From contig NZ_CP010049.1 in assembly GCF_000973545.1 (NCBI RefSeq), forward strand, positions 124,001 through 188,000: a stretch of DNA of 64,000 bases, read 5' to 3'. The translations under genes were made by a program, and so were the position numbers. This DNA comes from Blochmannia endosymbiont of Camponotus (Colobopsis) obliquus. Lineage in GTDB: Bacteria; Pseudomonadota; Gammaproteobacteria; Enterobacterales; Enterobacteriaceae. Below are positions 54,014-64,000 of the stretch, piece by piece (position 1 is the first letter of the stretch; every line of letters begins with the position of its first letter). The notes under the pieces are model-generated. The model saw only the letters and a list, made by a program, of their open reading frames with translations. It was not told the DNA's origin and made no database searches.

Positions 54014-55276
54014 ATGGTCAGGGTAGCAGATAAGAGATTAGTTGTTGGTTTAGAGATTGGTACAGCTAAAGTTGTTGTATTAATTGGTGAGATATTGCCT
54101 GATGGTATAGTAAATATTATTGGTTTCGGCAGCTGCCCGTCCCGTGGTGTAGATAAAGCTGGAGTAAATGATTTAGCATCAGTAGTTAAGTGTATTCAGC
54201 AAGCTGTTAATGATGCTGAATTAATGGCTGATTGCCAGATAACATCTGTATATCTTGCTTTATCAGGCAAGCATATTGCTTGTCAAAATGAAATAGGAAT
54301 AGTGCCTATTTCAAATGAAGAAGTTACTCAAGAGGATATAGAAAATGTAGTACATACAGCTAAATCGGTACGTGTATGTGATGAGCATCGTATTTTGCAT
54401 GTTATTCCTCAAGAGTATGCTATTGATTGTCAGGAAGGTATTAAAAATCCTCTTGGTTTATCTGGTATAAGAATGCAGGCAAAAGTTCATTTAATTACGT
54501 GTCATAATGACATGGCAAAAAATATTGTTAAAGCTGTTGAACGATGTGGATTAGAAGTTGATCAATTAATTTTTGCTGGGTTAGCTACTGGTTATGCAGT
54601 TTTAACTGATGATGAACGTGAGTTAGGCGTTTGTGTTATAGATATTGGTGGGGGTACCATGGATATAGCAATTTATACTGATGGAGCATTACGTCATATT
54701 AAAGTTATTCCTTATGCCGGTAAAGTTGTTACTAGTGATATAGCATATGCTTTTGGTACTCCCTTTCATGAAGCTGAAATTATTAAAATTAAGTATGGTT
54801 GCGCTTTATATTCTATAGTTGGTAAAGAGGAAAATATTGAAGTGCCAAGCGTGGGTGGGCGGCCACCGCGTAATTTACATCGTCAAATTTTAGCTGAAGT
54901 TATCGAACCTCGATGTACTGAGTTGTTAAATTTAGTTAATAATGAAATTTTACAATTGCAAAAACAACTTCATCAACAAGGAATTAAGCATCATTTAGCA
55001 GCAGGCGTTGTTTTAACTGGTGGTAGTGCTCAAATTGATGGATTAGTGATTTGTGCGCAAAAAGTTTTCAATACTCAGGTGCGCATTGGATCTCCATTAA
55101 ACATTTCTGGTTTGATAGATTATGTACAAGAACCTTATTATTCTACCGTAGTTGGTTTATTGCATTATGGCAAAGTTTCTCATTTAAATAATCATTTAGA
55201 AAATAATAAGCAAACTTTATTTGGTTTGTGGTTGAAGCGTATCAATAATTGGTTAAGAAAATTATTTTTTATATGA
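54014..55276 (+). CDS. ftsA: Cell division protein FtsA
   Basis: FtsA is the actin-like membrane tether of FtsZ. The protein has 420 residues, exactly the E. coli length. LVVGLEIGTAKVVVLIGE, ELMADCQITSVYLALSGKHI, VCVIDIGGGTMDIAIYTDGA and VVLTGGSAQIDG are the ATPase blocks. The C-terminal amphipathic membrane helix is retained (GLWLKRINNWLRKLFF). It is among the most conserved genes in the window. ftsZ follows after 70 nt. Confidence 0.98.
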   Translation: MVRVADKRLVVGLEIGTAKVVVLIGEILPDGIVNIIGFGSCPSRGVDKAGVNDLASVVKCIQQAVNDAELMADCQITSVYLALSGKHIACQNEIGIVPISNEEVTQEDIENVVHTAKSVRVCDEHRILHVIPQEYAIDCQEGIKNPLGLSGIRMQAKVHLITCHNDMAKNIVKAVERCGLEVDQLIFAGLATGYAVLTDDERELGVCVIDIGGGTMDIAIYTDGALRHIKVIPYAGKVVTSDIAYAFGTPFHEAEIIKIKYGCALYSIVGKEENIEVPSVGGRPPRNLHRQILAEVIEPRCTELLNLVNNEILQLQKQLHQQGIKHHLAAGVVLTGGSAQIDGLVICAQKVFNTQVRIGSPLNISGLIDYVQEPYYSTVVGLLHYGKVSHLNNHLENNKQTLFGLWLKRINNWLRKLFFI

Positions 55277-55346
55277 AGTGTTAAAAAACAAGAAAGTGAT
55301 TGATGATTTGATTTATAAATAATTAGAAAGATAATGGAGATATACT

Positions 55347-56510
55347 ATGTTTGAACCCATGGAATTAACTAGTGATGCGGTAATTAAAGTAGTTGGAATA
55401 GGTGGTGGTGGAGGTAATGCAGTAGAACATATGGTACGTGAACATATTGAAGGTGTAGATTTTTTTGCAGTTAATACTGATGCTCAAGCATTAAGAAAGA
55501 TGTCTGTAGGACAAACAATCCAAATTGGTAGTAATATTACTAAAGGATTAGGGGCAGGTGCTAATCCAGAAATAGGGCGTAATGCTGCTGAGGAAGATAG
55601 AGATGTATTACGGGTTGCATTAGATAAGGCAGATATGATTTTTATTGCAGCTGGAATGGGTGGTGGTACTGGTACGGGTGCCGCTCCAGTAGTTGCAGAA
55701 ATGGCTAAAGATATTGGTGTTTTAACTGTAGCTGTAGTTACTAAACCTTTTAGTTTTGAAGGAAAGAAACGTATGACATTTGCTGAACAGGGTATTGCTA
55801 AACTTGCTAAATATGTTGATTCTTTAATTATTATTCCTAATGATAAATTATTAAAAGTGCTAGGTAGAGGTGTATCTTTATTGGATGCTTTTGCTGCGGC
55901 TAATGATGTATTAAAAGGTGCGGTTCAAGGTATTGCTGAATTAATAACTTGCCCTGGATTAATGAATGTTGATTTTGCTGATGTGCGCACTGTTATGTCT
56001 GAAATGGGTTATGCTATGATGGGGTCAGGAGTGGCTTGTGGTGATGATCGTGCTGAAGAGGCAGCCGAAATTGCTATTTCCAGCCCCTTATTAGAAGATA
56101 TAGACTTGTCTGGAGCTCGTGGTGTATTAGTAAATATTACTTCTGGTTTTGATTTACGATTAGATGAATTTGAAACTGTAGGTAATACTATACGTTCTTT
56201 TGCTTCTGATAGTGCTACTGTAGTAATTGGAACTTCTTTAGATCCAGATATTAATAATGAGTTACGTGTAACTGTAGTAGCAACTGGTATTGGCATGGAT
56301 AAGCGATCGGAAATTACGTTAGTTACTAATAAATCGGATATACAAGATGATGCTAATCATCGTTGTTATCAAAATGCATCTCCTAAAGTATCCAATTTTT
56401 TACAAGAACAAGGAAAAACAGTATCAGCACAAGTGAATAACAAAGAGAATTTACATATTAATAAGGAGGAGGTAGATTATTTGGATATACCAACTTTTTT
56501 ACGAAAGTAG
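55347..56510 (+). CDS. ftsZ: Cell division protein FtsZ
   Basis: FtsZ is the tubulin-like GTPase that forms the division ring. The protein has 387 residues (E. coli 383). VVGIGGGGGNAVEHM, the tubulin signature GGGTGTGAAPV (about 105-115) and FADVRTVMSEMGYAMMGSG are present. The linker (about 320-370) is diverged but the C-terminal peptide DYLDIPTFLRK, which binds FtsA and ZipA, is intact. A TGGAG site precedes ATG 55347. The 115-nt gap to lpxC holds short hairpins (56531-56562, 56577-56597) that could be a weak terminator. Confidence 0.98.
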   Translation: MFEPMELTSDAVIKVVGIGGGGGNAVEHMVREHIEGVDFFAVNTDAQALRKMSVGQTIQIGSNITKGLGAGANPEIGRNAAEEDRDVLRVALDKADMIFIAAGMGGGTGTGAAPVVAEMAKDIGVLTVAVVTKPFSFEGKKRMTFAEQGIAKLAKYVDSLIIIPNDKLLKVLGRGVSLLDAFAAANDVLKGAVQGIAELITCPGLMNVDFADVRTVMSEMGYAMMGSGVACGDDRAEEAAEIAISSPLLEDIDLSGARGVLVNITSGFDLRLDEFETVGNTIRSFASDSATVVIGTSLDPDINNELRVTVVATGIGMDKRSEITLVTNKSDIQDDANHRCYQNASPKVSNFLQEQGKTVSAQVNNKENLHINKEEVDYLDIPTFLRK

Positions 56511-56625
56511 AATTTTTATATACTTTTATTTTAAATAACGATTATTATATTATCTTATTTAAGATTTATATTGTTTATAGAAATGTTTATTTTCTATGTA
56601 ATAAATTTGAATATATATTAGTTTC

Positions 56626-57531
56626 ATGGTGAAACAAAGAACATTAAAACGTATTGTACAAATGACTGGTATAGGTTTACATTCTGGACGACCAGTGACG
56701 TTAACTTTGCGTCCTGCAAAAGCAAATACAGGAATTATTTATCGTCGTGTAGATTTAAATCCACCTGTCGATTTTCAAATGAATGTTGATGCTGTGCGTG
56801 ATACTACTTTATGTACTTGTTTGGTTAATGAATTAGGTGTACGTATTTCTACCGTGGAACATTTAAATGCAGCTCAAGCTGCATTAGGAATAGATAATAT
56901 TATTATAGAGGTTGATGCTCCTGAAATTCCTATTATGGATGGTAGTGCTAGTCCGTTTGTTTATTTGTTATTAGATGCTGGTATTGAAGAATTAAGTAGT
57001 GCTAAAAAATTTTTACGTCTTAAACAAGAAATCCGTGTTGAGGATGGTGATAAATGGGCATTATTGTCGCCATTTCATGGATTTAAATTAGATTTTACTA
57101 TTTCTTATCAACATCCTGTAATTTGTACTGATTTTCAACGTTATTTTTTTAATTTTTCTTCTGAGTCTTTTGTGAAACAAATTAGTCGTGCACGTACGTT
57201 TGGGTTTGTACGTGATTTGGAATCATTACGGTCTCGTGGTCTTATATTGGGCGGTAGTTTTGATTGTGCTATTGTGGTGAATGATAATGGTATTATAAAT
57301 GCAAATGGATTACGTTTTAGCAATGAATTTGTTAGACATAAAATGCTTGATGCTATTGGTGATTTGTTTATTTGTGGTTATAATTTAATAGGTTCTTTCA
57401 GCGCTTTTAAATCCGGTCATACTTTAAATAACAGATTACTTCAAACGTTACTACAAACTAAGGAAGCATGGGAAATGGTCACTTTTGATAATGAGCCTGA
57501 ATTGTCATTAATGTTTAAATATTCATATTGA
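56626..57531 (+). CDS. lpxC: UDP-3-O-acyl-GlcNAc deacetylase
   Basis: LpxC is the committed step of lipid A synthesis. The protein has 301 residues (E. coli 305). [20 protein letters not shown] matches E. coli from the first residue. Zinc ligands are H79 in [11 protein letters not shown] and the His/Asp of [37 protein letters not shown] and [11 protein letters not shown] are conserved. Its presence, with lptD, indicates that LPS is still made. In E. coli LpxC is degraded by FtsH through a C-terminal tail; here the end (MFKYSY) differs and is shorter. Confidence 0.97.
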   Translation: MVKQRTLKRIVQMTGIGLHSGRPVTLTLRPAKANTGIIYRRVDLNPPVDFQMNVDAVRDTTLCTCLVNELGVRISTVEHLNAAQAALGIDNIIIEVDAPEIPIMDGSASPFVYLLLDAGIEELSSAKKFLRLKQEIRVEDGDKWALLSPFHGFKLDFTISYQHPVICTDFQRYFFNFSSESFVKQISRARTFGFVRDLESLRSRGLILGGSFDCAIVVNDNGIINANGLRFSNEFVRHKMLDAIGDLFICGYNLIGSFSAFKSGHTLNNRLLQTLLQTKEAWEMVTFDNEPELSLMFKYSY

Positions 57532-58426
57532 TTATTTTGTGAGTTTTTGTATTTTATTAATAGTTTGACATATTATCTATATGTTTTATGTGTAAAAAAG
57601 ATTTAGTTTTTTATTTTAGTTTATATTGTATACATCATATATATAATTTTATTTTAATTATTTTATGTTTTTATTTGTTTTATATTTTTGCATAAGCGTA
57701 TTATATGCGTTTGGTTAATACGTATGTATTTGTATTAATAAATGTGTTTTTTAATTAATGTTATTTTATATATTTTAAATTTTATAAACTTTGTTGAGAA
57801 ACGTTGTGTAGAATGTTTTTGTTAACGCATAATATTGTAATTATTTTGAAAAAAAATTTTAATTAAATAATATTAATGTTATGTTATTTAATATTTATAA
57901 ACACTGGTATTTATTTATCTTGAAATATATTAATTTAATTAAATTATATTACAATATATAAATATTTTACATATTTAGAGTTTAAAGATTTTATTTTTTA
58001 TTTTTTGCAACTTATTATTATGGAAAGATATAAAAATATATAGAGTTATTGGTTTTTGATTTTTGTTTTAAACAAAATAGTCTATATTAATTTATATTTA
58101 TTGAAATTTATTAATTTTAGTTGATTTATACATAAGTGTCATAAGATTAGAAAATTATAGATATTTCGTGAGATGTTGTTATTGTTGATTTAAAAATTAT
58201 TTTTGATTTCAAATATTTGATATTTGAAATTTCGATTTTTTAAGTTAAGATGGACGTGTATTATATTTTGTTAAGTTTTGTGATAGATAGCGTGCAATTG
58301 TTTTTATTTTTTGTAAAATTATATTTATTTGTGATGTGTTATGATTTGGATGATTATGGGCAATTGATATTCAAGATATGCATAAGTTTTTATTAAGATA
58401 ATAATTAATTGAGATAAAATTTTACT
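57532..58426. other. 895-nt gene-free spacer, lpxC to secA
   Basis: E. coli has secM here, the arrest peptide that controls secA. I find no frame with the SecM arrest motif and no other gene. One inverted repeat is listed separately. Confidence 0.6.
58206..58230. repeat. 10-bp inverted repeat upstream of secA
   Basis: ATTTCAAATA (58206-58215), TTTGA, TATTTGAAAT (58221-58230) is perfectly paired and followed by TTCGATTTTTT. It might be a terminator after lpxC or an operator, but matches of this size are expected by chance in such AT-rich DNA. Confidence 0.3.
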
Positions 58427-61039
58427 ATGTTAAAAAAATTTTTTGCTAAATTTTTTTTAAATCATAATGACCGTGTGTTACGACACATGAGAAAAATAGT
58501 TGAGATTATTAATGCAATAGAACCAGATATGGAAAAATTAAATGATAAACAATTAGCTGCTAAAACTAGTGAATTTCGTACGTCAATATTGCATGGTATA
58601 AATATTAGTAAAATTTTACCTCAAGCATTTGCTGTTGTTCGTGAAGCTAGTAAGCGTGTTTTTGGTATGCGTCATTTTGATGTTCAATTGTTGGGTGGTA
58701 TGGTGTTAAATAATCGTTGTGTAGCGGAAATGCGTACAGGAGAAGGTAAAACTCTTACTGCTACATTGCCAGCGTATTTGAATGCTTTACATGGTAAGGG
58801 AGTGCATATAGTAACGGTAAATAATTATTTAGCTCAGCGTGATGCGGAAAATAATCGACCCTTGTTTGAATTTTTGGGTTTAACGGTTGGTGTTAATTTA
58901 CCAGGTCAGTCGTTTTCTGATAAGCGTTCTGCATATGCTGCAGATATTACTTATGGCACAAATAATGAATACGGATTTGATTATTTGCGAGATAATATGG
59001 TTTTTGATCCTAAAGATCGGGTACAACGTTCATTATATTATGCATTGATAGATGAGGTGGATTCTATTTTGATAGATGAAGCTAGAACTCCTCTTATTAT
59101 TTCTGGACCAGCAGAAAATAGTTCGGAGTTGTATTATTCAATAAATAAATTGATTCCTTATTTAGTACGTCAAGATAAGGAAGATTCAGATAGCTTTCAG
59201 GGAACAGGTCATTTTACAGTAGATGAAAAATTTCGTCAAGTAACTCTTACTGAACGAGGTTTAATATTAATTGAAAATTTAATGGTTAAGGCCGGTATTA
59301 TGAAGTTTGGAGAGTCATTATATTCATCTTCTAATATTATTTTAATGCATCATGTTAATGCTGCTTTACGTGCTCATGTATTGTTTTCACGTGAAATAGA
59401 TTATATAATTAAGAAAGGTGAAGTCATCATTGTTGATGAACATACGGGACGTGCTATGTCTGGTCGTCGTTGGTCAGATGGATTACATCAAGCGATAGAA
59501 GCAAAAGAAAATTTAGCTGTTCAAAATGAAAATCAAACATTAGCTTCAATTACTTTTCAAAATTATTTTCGTTTATATGAAAAATTAGCTGGTATGACTG
59601 GTACCGCTTATACTGAAGCCTTTGAGTTTCAAGACATTTATAAGATGGATACTATTGTCATTCCTACAAATCGTCCAATGATTCGTAAAGATTTACCAGA
59701 TTTAGTATATATGACAGAAATTGAAAAAATTAATGCTATTGTTGAAGATGTTAAATCTTGTGTTAAACGCGGACAACCAGTTTTAGTTGGAACTATTTCT
59801 ATTGAAAAATCTGAGATGGTTTCTTGTTCTTTAAAGAAAGCTGGAATTTTACATAAGGTTTTAAATGCTAAATTCCATGCTATGGAGGCAGAAATTATAT
59901 CCCAAGCTGGTAAACCTGGAGCAGTTACTATAGCCACTAATATGGCTGGTCGTGGTACAGATATTGTTTTAGGAGGTAATTGGCGTGCTGAAATGTCTTC
60001 TTTAAAATATGCTAGTGAACAAGATTTTTTCCGTATTAAATCTGCTTGGCAAAAGTATCATGATTCAGTGTTATCTGCTGGTGGTTTACATATTATAGGA
60101 ACTGAGCGACATGAATCTCGTCGTATAGATAATCAACTAAGAGGTCGTGCTGGTAGACAAGGAGATATTGGATCTTCACGGTTTTATTTATCTATGGAAG
60201 ATTCTTTAATGAGAATTTTTGCATCTGAACGAATGGTTAATGTGATGCGAAAATTAGGTGTGAAGTTTGGAGAAGCTATTGAACATTCTTGGATTACTAA
60301 AACTATTTTTCATGCTCAACGAAAAGTAGAAAATCGTAATTTTGATATTCGTAAACAATTATTGGAATATGATGATGTTGCAAATGATCAGCGTCGTGTT
60401 ATTTATATGCAACGTAATAAATTATTAGATATGAAAGATATTAGTGTAATAATTAATAAAATTCGTGATGATGTTTTTACTAAATTATTTACAGTTTATA
60501 TACCGTCTCCATTTTTGGAAAAGAAATGGGATGTTTGTGGTCTAGAAAAATGTTTAAAGGATGATTTTGATTTTCATATTTTTATTATGGAATGGTTAGA
60601 TAAAGAACCTAATTTATATGATCAAGCAGAAGTATTGTATGGACGCATATTGATGAAATTTAAAGATCATGTTTTACTAAAAGAGAGAGAAATTGGTCGT
60701 GATGTAATGTGTAATATTGAAAAAGGAATTATGTTGCAAGTTTTTGATATTTTATGGAAAGAACATCTTTCTGCTATGGATTATTTACGTCAAGGAATTC
60801 ATTTACGTGGATATGCACAAAAAGATCCTAAACAGGAATATAAAAAAGAATCTTTTGAAATGTTTGCGAATATGTTAGAAACATTAAAATATGATGTAAT
60901 CAGTAAACTGAGTAAAATTCAATTAAGTGTTTTTAATACTAAAGATATAATGGATTATCAAAAATATAAAATTAGTAGAAATGACATTTGCCCTTGTGGT
61001 TCCAGTAAAAAATTTAAACAATGTCATGGTAGGTTATAA
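58427..61039 (+). CDS. secA: Protein translocase ATPase SecA
   Basis: SecA is the motor that drives preproteins through SecYEG. The protein has 870 residues (E. coli 901). Walker A is [17 protein letters not shown] (Lys 108, as in E. coli); the DEAD-like motif lies in [60 protein letters not shown] and the helical scaffold follow. The C-terminal zinc tail [14 protein letters not shown], which binds SecB and lipids, is kept, but the linker before it is shorter. There is no secM in front and no mutT behind. Confidence 0.98.
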   Translation: MLKKFFAKFFLNHNDRVLRHMRKIVEIINAIEPDMEKLNDKQLAAKTSEFRTSILHGINISKILPQAFAVVREASKRVFGMRHFDVQLLGGMVLNNRCVAEMRTGEGKTLTATLPAYLNALHGKGVHIVTVNNYLAQRDAENNRPLFEFLGLTVGVNLPGQSFSDKRSAYAADITYGTNNEYGFDYLRDNMVFDPKDRVQRSLYYALIDEVDSILIDEARTPLIISGPAENSSELYYSINKLIPYLVRQDKEDSDSFQGTGHFTVDEKFRQVTLTERGLILIENLMVKAGIMKFGESLYSSSNIILMHHVNAALRAHVLFSREIDYIIKKGEVIIVDEHTGRAMSGRRWSDGLHQAIEAKENLAVQNENQTLASITFQNYFRLYEKLAGMTGTAYTEAFEFQDIYKMDTIVIPTNRPMIRKDLPDLVYMTEIEKINAIVEDVKSCVKRGQPVLVGTISIEKSEMVSCSLKKAGILHKVLNAKFHAMEAEIISQAGKPGAVTIATNMAGRGTDIVLGGNWRAEMSSLKYASEQDFFRIKSAWQKYHDSVLSAGGLHIIGTERHESRRIDNQLRGRAGRQGDIGSSRFYLSMEDSLMRIFASERMVNVMRKLGVKFGEAIEHSWITKTIFHAQRKVENRNFDIRKQLLEYDDVANDQRRVIYMQRNKLLDMKDISVIINKIRDDVFTKLFTVYIPSPFLEKKWDVCGLEKCLKDDFDFHIFIMEWLDKEPNLYDQAEVLYGRILMKFKDHVLLKEREIGRDVMCNIEKGIMLQVFDILWKEHLSAMDYLRQGIHLRGYAQKDPKQEYKKESFEMFANMLETLKYDVISKLSKIQLSVFNTKDIMDYQKYKISRNDICPCGSSKKFKQCHGRL

Positions 61040-61748
61040 TTATATTTTTTGATCTGTTTAATATAATGTTATATTTAATATGTTGTAAGTGTTAATTTTT
61101 ATTTGTGATATTTTTTCGTTTTATATTAATTTGTTTGTTAATTTATAAATATTATAATGTTTATTTATATATAATTTTTTAAAAAAATGTATTTGGATGT
61201 GTAATTTTTAATTTTGAGTTTTTTATAGTTATAAAAAGTTTTTAATTAATAGTAATTGTAGTAATTATTTAATATGTTGTATTTATTAATTATTGTTTGA
61301 AATATTTTATTAGTTTAAATAATATTAATATTAAATAATTTTATTTTGATTGTTTGTTTATATATAGATAATGATATTCTAAATATAGAACATTGTTGCT
61401 TATAATTGATTTATATAACATTTATTGTTTCAGCAATATTATTGGTCAGTGTTGTATTGATGTTATTTTGAGATTTTTTTTAGTGTATTGTTTATTTTTT
61501 GTAGATATATAGTTTTGCATTATAACATGTGGATTTTATTTGCTAAATTTTTATTTATACGAATATTGATATACGATATGGTGAATAATTGTGTGTATTA
61601 TTTTTAATAACTGGAAATTATGATTTTGAAATAGTGATGAATTAGTTGATTGAAATTTTTGTTTTTTTAAATATATATTATAAGAAATTATTAATGTATA
61701 TTTTTATTTTTGTTGAAGATATTTTGTGAAATTAATTATATTTATATA

Positions 61749-61770
61749 TATATCATATATATATGATATA
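61749..61770. repeat. 22-bp perfect A/T palindrome
   Basis: TATATCATATATATATGATATA equals its own reverse complement. It lies within a longer TA-rich stretch about 710 nt after secA. TA repeats form palindromes easily, so function is doubtful. Confidence 0.5.
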
Positions 61771-63191
61771 GAATATTTAATGTTATGTATTAACAGATAA
61801 TTTAAGTATTTTTTTTGGTTGTATAATTTTTTAGTAATAATATTAGTTTTTAGTATGGTAATTATTAGGTTTATTCAAATCTAACTATTGTGTTATGTAT
61901 TAAGGTTTTATTGATTTAGTGGTTATATATTTTATGATTTTCATATTTAACAATTTTTTATTATAGATTATGTGATAAAAATAAATATTGTGTATTATTT
62001 ATTTTTGATAGATATAAATATTAATTCTTTAATTTTTATTGAATATTTTTATTTAATAATATTTTATTTTCAAATTTTATGAGTAAATATGATACAATAC
62101 TACTAAATTAGTATTATTTTAATAAATTTTATTATTTATCATTGATAAATATTTAAAATGATGTTTTATGATTTTATGTTCATATTTTATCAAAATTGTG
62201 TTCAGAGATATTTATATATATCTAGTTTATTTTGTTTATCAAAATGTAAACATGTTTATGTTAAAATGTACTTAGTTAAATGATTAATGATAATAATAAA
62301 TATAATTAATTTTTTATTAAAATAGCATATTTTAGATTAATTAGAAATGTTACCCAGTATTGTGCTATTTTATTTTAATTGGTTAAATTATTTTTTTTTG
62401 AGATGTAAATTATTATATATATTGTTAATATAAATTTAGTGTTTTATTTTTTTATTATTTTAATATTTTATATTTTTATCGCTAAAAATTGTATATAATA
62501 ATTTATTATATATTATGTATTGTTTTTAATGAATTATTGAGTAATAATATGGTTGAGTTAAAAATTAATTACTTACATTACAATAATCATCTATGTAGTT
62601 TTGTATAATAATTATGATGTTATGATTTTGTTAGTTAAATATGATCTATAATTATAGATAATTTTTAATATTTAAATAATGTAATTTTATATCTAATAAA
62701 AAATAATGTTATTTTATTTTGTTGTTTAAATTAATAAAATATAAAATTTATTTTTTGTTGTTTATAATGTTTACGTAAAATAGTTTATATTTATTTATTA
62801 TAATATTTTATATCAATTATGTATATATTATGTATGTAATAATATTATAATGATTTGTTTGTTTTAAAGTTATTTTTTTAAAATTTATGTTCATCATTTT
62901 ATTGTTTATTTATTTTTTTATTTAATATTATGTTTATGAATTGTAGTGAGAAAAGTAATATTTTATAATTTAGATTAAAATTGAATTATTTAATTTTGTC
63001 ATTTTAAATAATTGTTTTATATAAATAAGTAATTATTTATTAATTTATTATATGTTTAATTTATTATAATCAATAATTTTATATTGTATTAATTATATTA
63101 TATTACATTGTAATAAATGTTTTACAATATAAATAATAATAATAAATTTTTTTATAGATTATATGTGTTATTGTTGAAATTTTATTTTTAG

Positions 63192-63233
63192 ATATATTTA
63201 TAAGTATTTTATGTAAAATACTTATAAATATAT
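63192..63233. repeat. Perfect 20-bp inverted repeat with 2-nt spacer
   Basis: The left arm ATATATTTATAAGTATTTTA (63192-63211) is the exact reverse complement of the right arm (63214-63233), separated by TG. No mismatch is present over 40 bases. It is the longest perfect inverted repeat I found and far exceeds what this composition should give by chance at such a short spacing. It could act as a bidirectional terminator for a gene beyond the window, a cruciform, or a protein site. Confidence 0.75.
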
Positions 63234-64000
63234 GATAACATATGTATTTTATTATGTACTTAATTTTATTATTAATTTAAATAATATAATGATTTTATTT
63301 TTTTGTGTGAAATAATTATTTTTTGACGTTTAATATCAGTGTTTTATATATAATTTTTGTATTGTTTTATAAGAAATATATCTGATTAATTATAAATTAT
63401 ATACGTTAGATTAATTATATGTTTTATTTGTTTTATTTTTATTATTGTATTAATTTAAATATATTTTAGTGTTGTATTTAATAATAATTATTATATGTTA
63501 ATAACATGGTCGATTTGTAAGTTGTTATTATTGTTTTGTATTTATTTTTGAATTAATAGTTTTCTTTTTAATAAAATAAGTAATAATTTTTGTTTTGTAA
63601 CTATTATTTATGATATATATATAATTTATCAACATTAATGATTTTATGTAATTTTAAAATGTATAACAATTTATACATGCAATAGATATAGTATCTGATA
63701 ATTATAAGAAAAAAATTATATGTATTGTGTAATTTTTTGAACATTTTTGTTTTAAATTTAATTACTCTCTAATATATCTATTTTAAATTAGGGGTATATT
63801 ATATAATGTTTTAATGTGTATATGTATTTTTGATTAGTGTTTGTTAATAGTAAATTTATATATTTTATTAAATTATGATGATTGGTTGTACATTATTTTT
63901 GATTTTTTATTGGTATGATATTGAAAATAATTAATTAAAATAATGATGTATAAAGTTTAAATTTACTAGAATATTAGTTTTATTTGTTGTTTTGCTGTAT

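Larger units (their letters stand above)
61040..64000. other. Gene desert of almost 3 kb downstream of secA
   Basis: No open frame with recognisable similarity, tRNA, rRNA or GC-rich RNA-like patch is seen on either strand to the window end. The sequence is almost wholly A/T with a T-over-A and G-over-C bias on plus, like the rest of the window. It is probably eroded DNA from lost genes (E. coli has mutT and following genes here). Two strong palindromes lie inside it. Confidence 0.6.

Noticed and set aside
63078..63133. 11-bp inverted repeat with a 34-nt loop containing a nested small hairpin
   Set aside because: Repeats of this length at this spacing are expected several times in 3 kb of such AT-rich sequence.
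61040..64000. Replication origin or terminus in the gene desert
   Set aside because: No DnaA-box cluster (TTATCCACA type) is seen and strand bias does not change sign across it.

Overview
The window is a stretch of a very AT-rich, reduced gammaproteobacterial chromosome that looks like an obligate insect endosymbiont. The best guess is the ant symbiont genus Blochmannia. The reasons are close protein similarity to Enterobacterales, eroded intergenic DNA, and retention of threonine, leucine and lysine/diaminopimelate synthesis together with a full peptidoglycan, divisome and LPS gene set. Buchnera lacks LPS genes and Wigglesworthia lacks thr/leu synthesis. The genus call is inference; no rRNA or other marker is present.

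Layout. 1-7025: 3' end of infB, then rbfA, truB, rpsO, pnp, deaD (the E. coli 71-min translation/RNA-decay block). 7093-7494: holD. 8595-13303: thrABC. 13783-16963: dnaK-dnaJ behind a sigma-32-like promoter. 17008-17271 (minus): rpsT. 17577-22983: ribF, ileS, lspA, ispH. 23395-29519: dapB, carA, carB, folA. 29843-35346 (minus): rsmA, a broken pdxA, surA, lptD. 36119-40846: leuABCD. 40995-57531: a compact division and cell wall (dcw) cluster rsmH-ftsL-ftsI-murE-murF-mraY-murD-ftsW-murG-murC-ftsQ-ftsA-ftsZ, then lpxC. 58427-61039: secA. 61040-64000: almost 3 kb with no recognisable gene.

From holD to secA the order follows the E. coli map from about 99.3 min through 0 to 2.5 min, with many genes removed (thrL, fkpB, apaGH, djlA, mraZ, ddlB, secM and others) and the leu operon flipped. 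The genes form a coherent symbiont toolkit: essential amino acid supply (thr, leu, lysine/DAP via dapB), carbamoyl phosphate for arginine and pyrimidines (carAB), DAP feeding murE, lipid II synthesis and division (mur/mraY/fts), and envelope assembly (lpxC, lptD, surA, lspA, secA).

The most interesting observations are a frame-breaking A10 tract at the start of ftsW that would be repaired by one extra A in the mRNA; an apparent AUU start codon for ispH; a nearly full-length pdxA pseudogene; possible leader or attenuator structures before thrA and leuA; a perfect 20-bp inverted repeat in the terminal gene desert; and a strong strand bias visible even in protein composition. No tRNA, rRNA, CRISPR, insertion sequence, prophage or unfamiliar multi-gene system was found.
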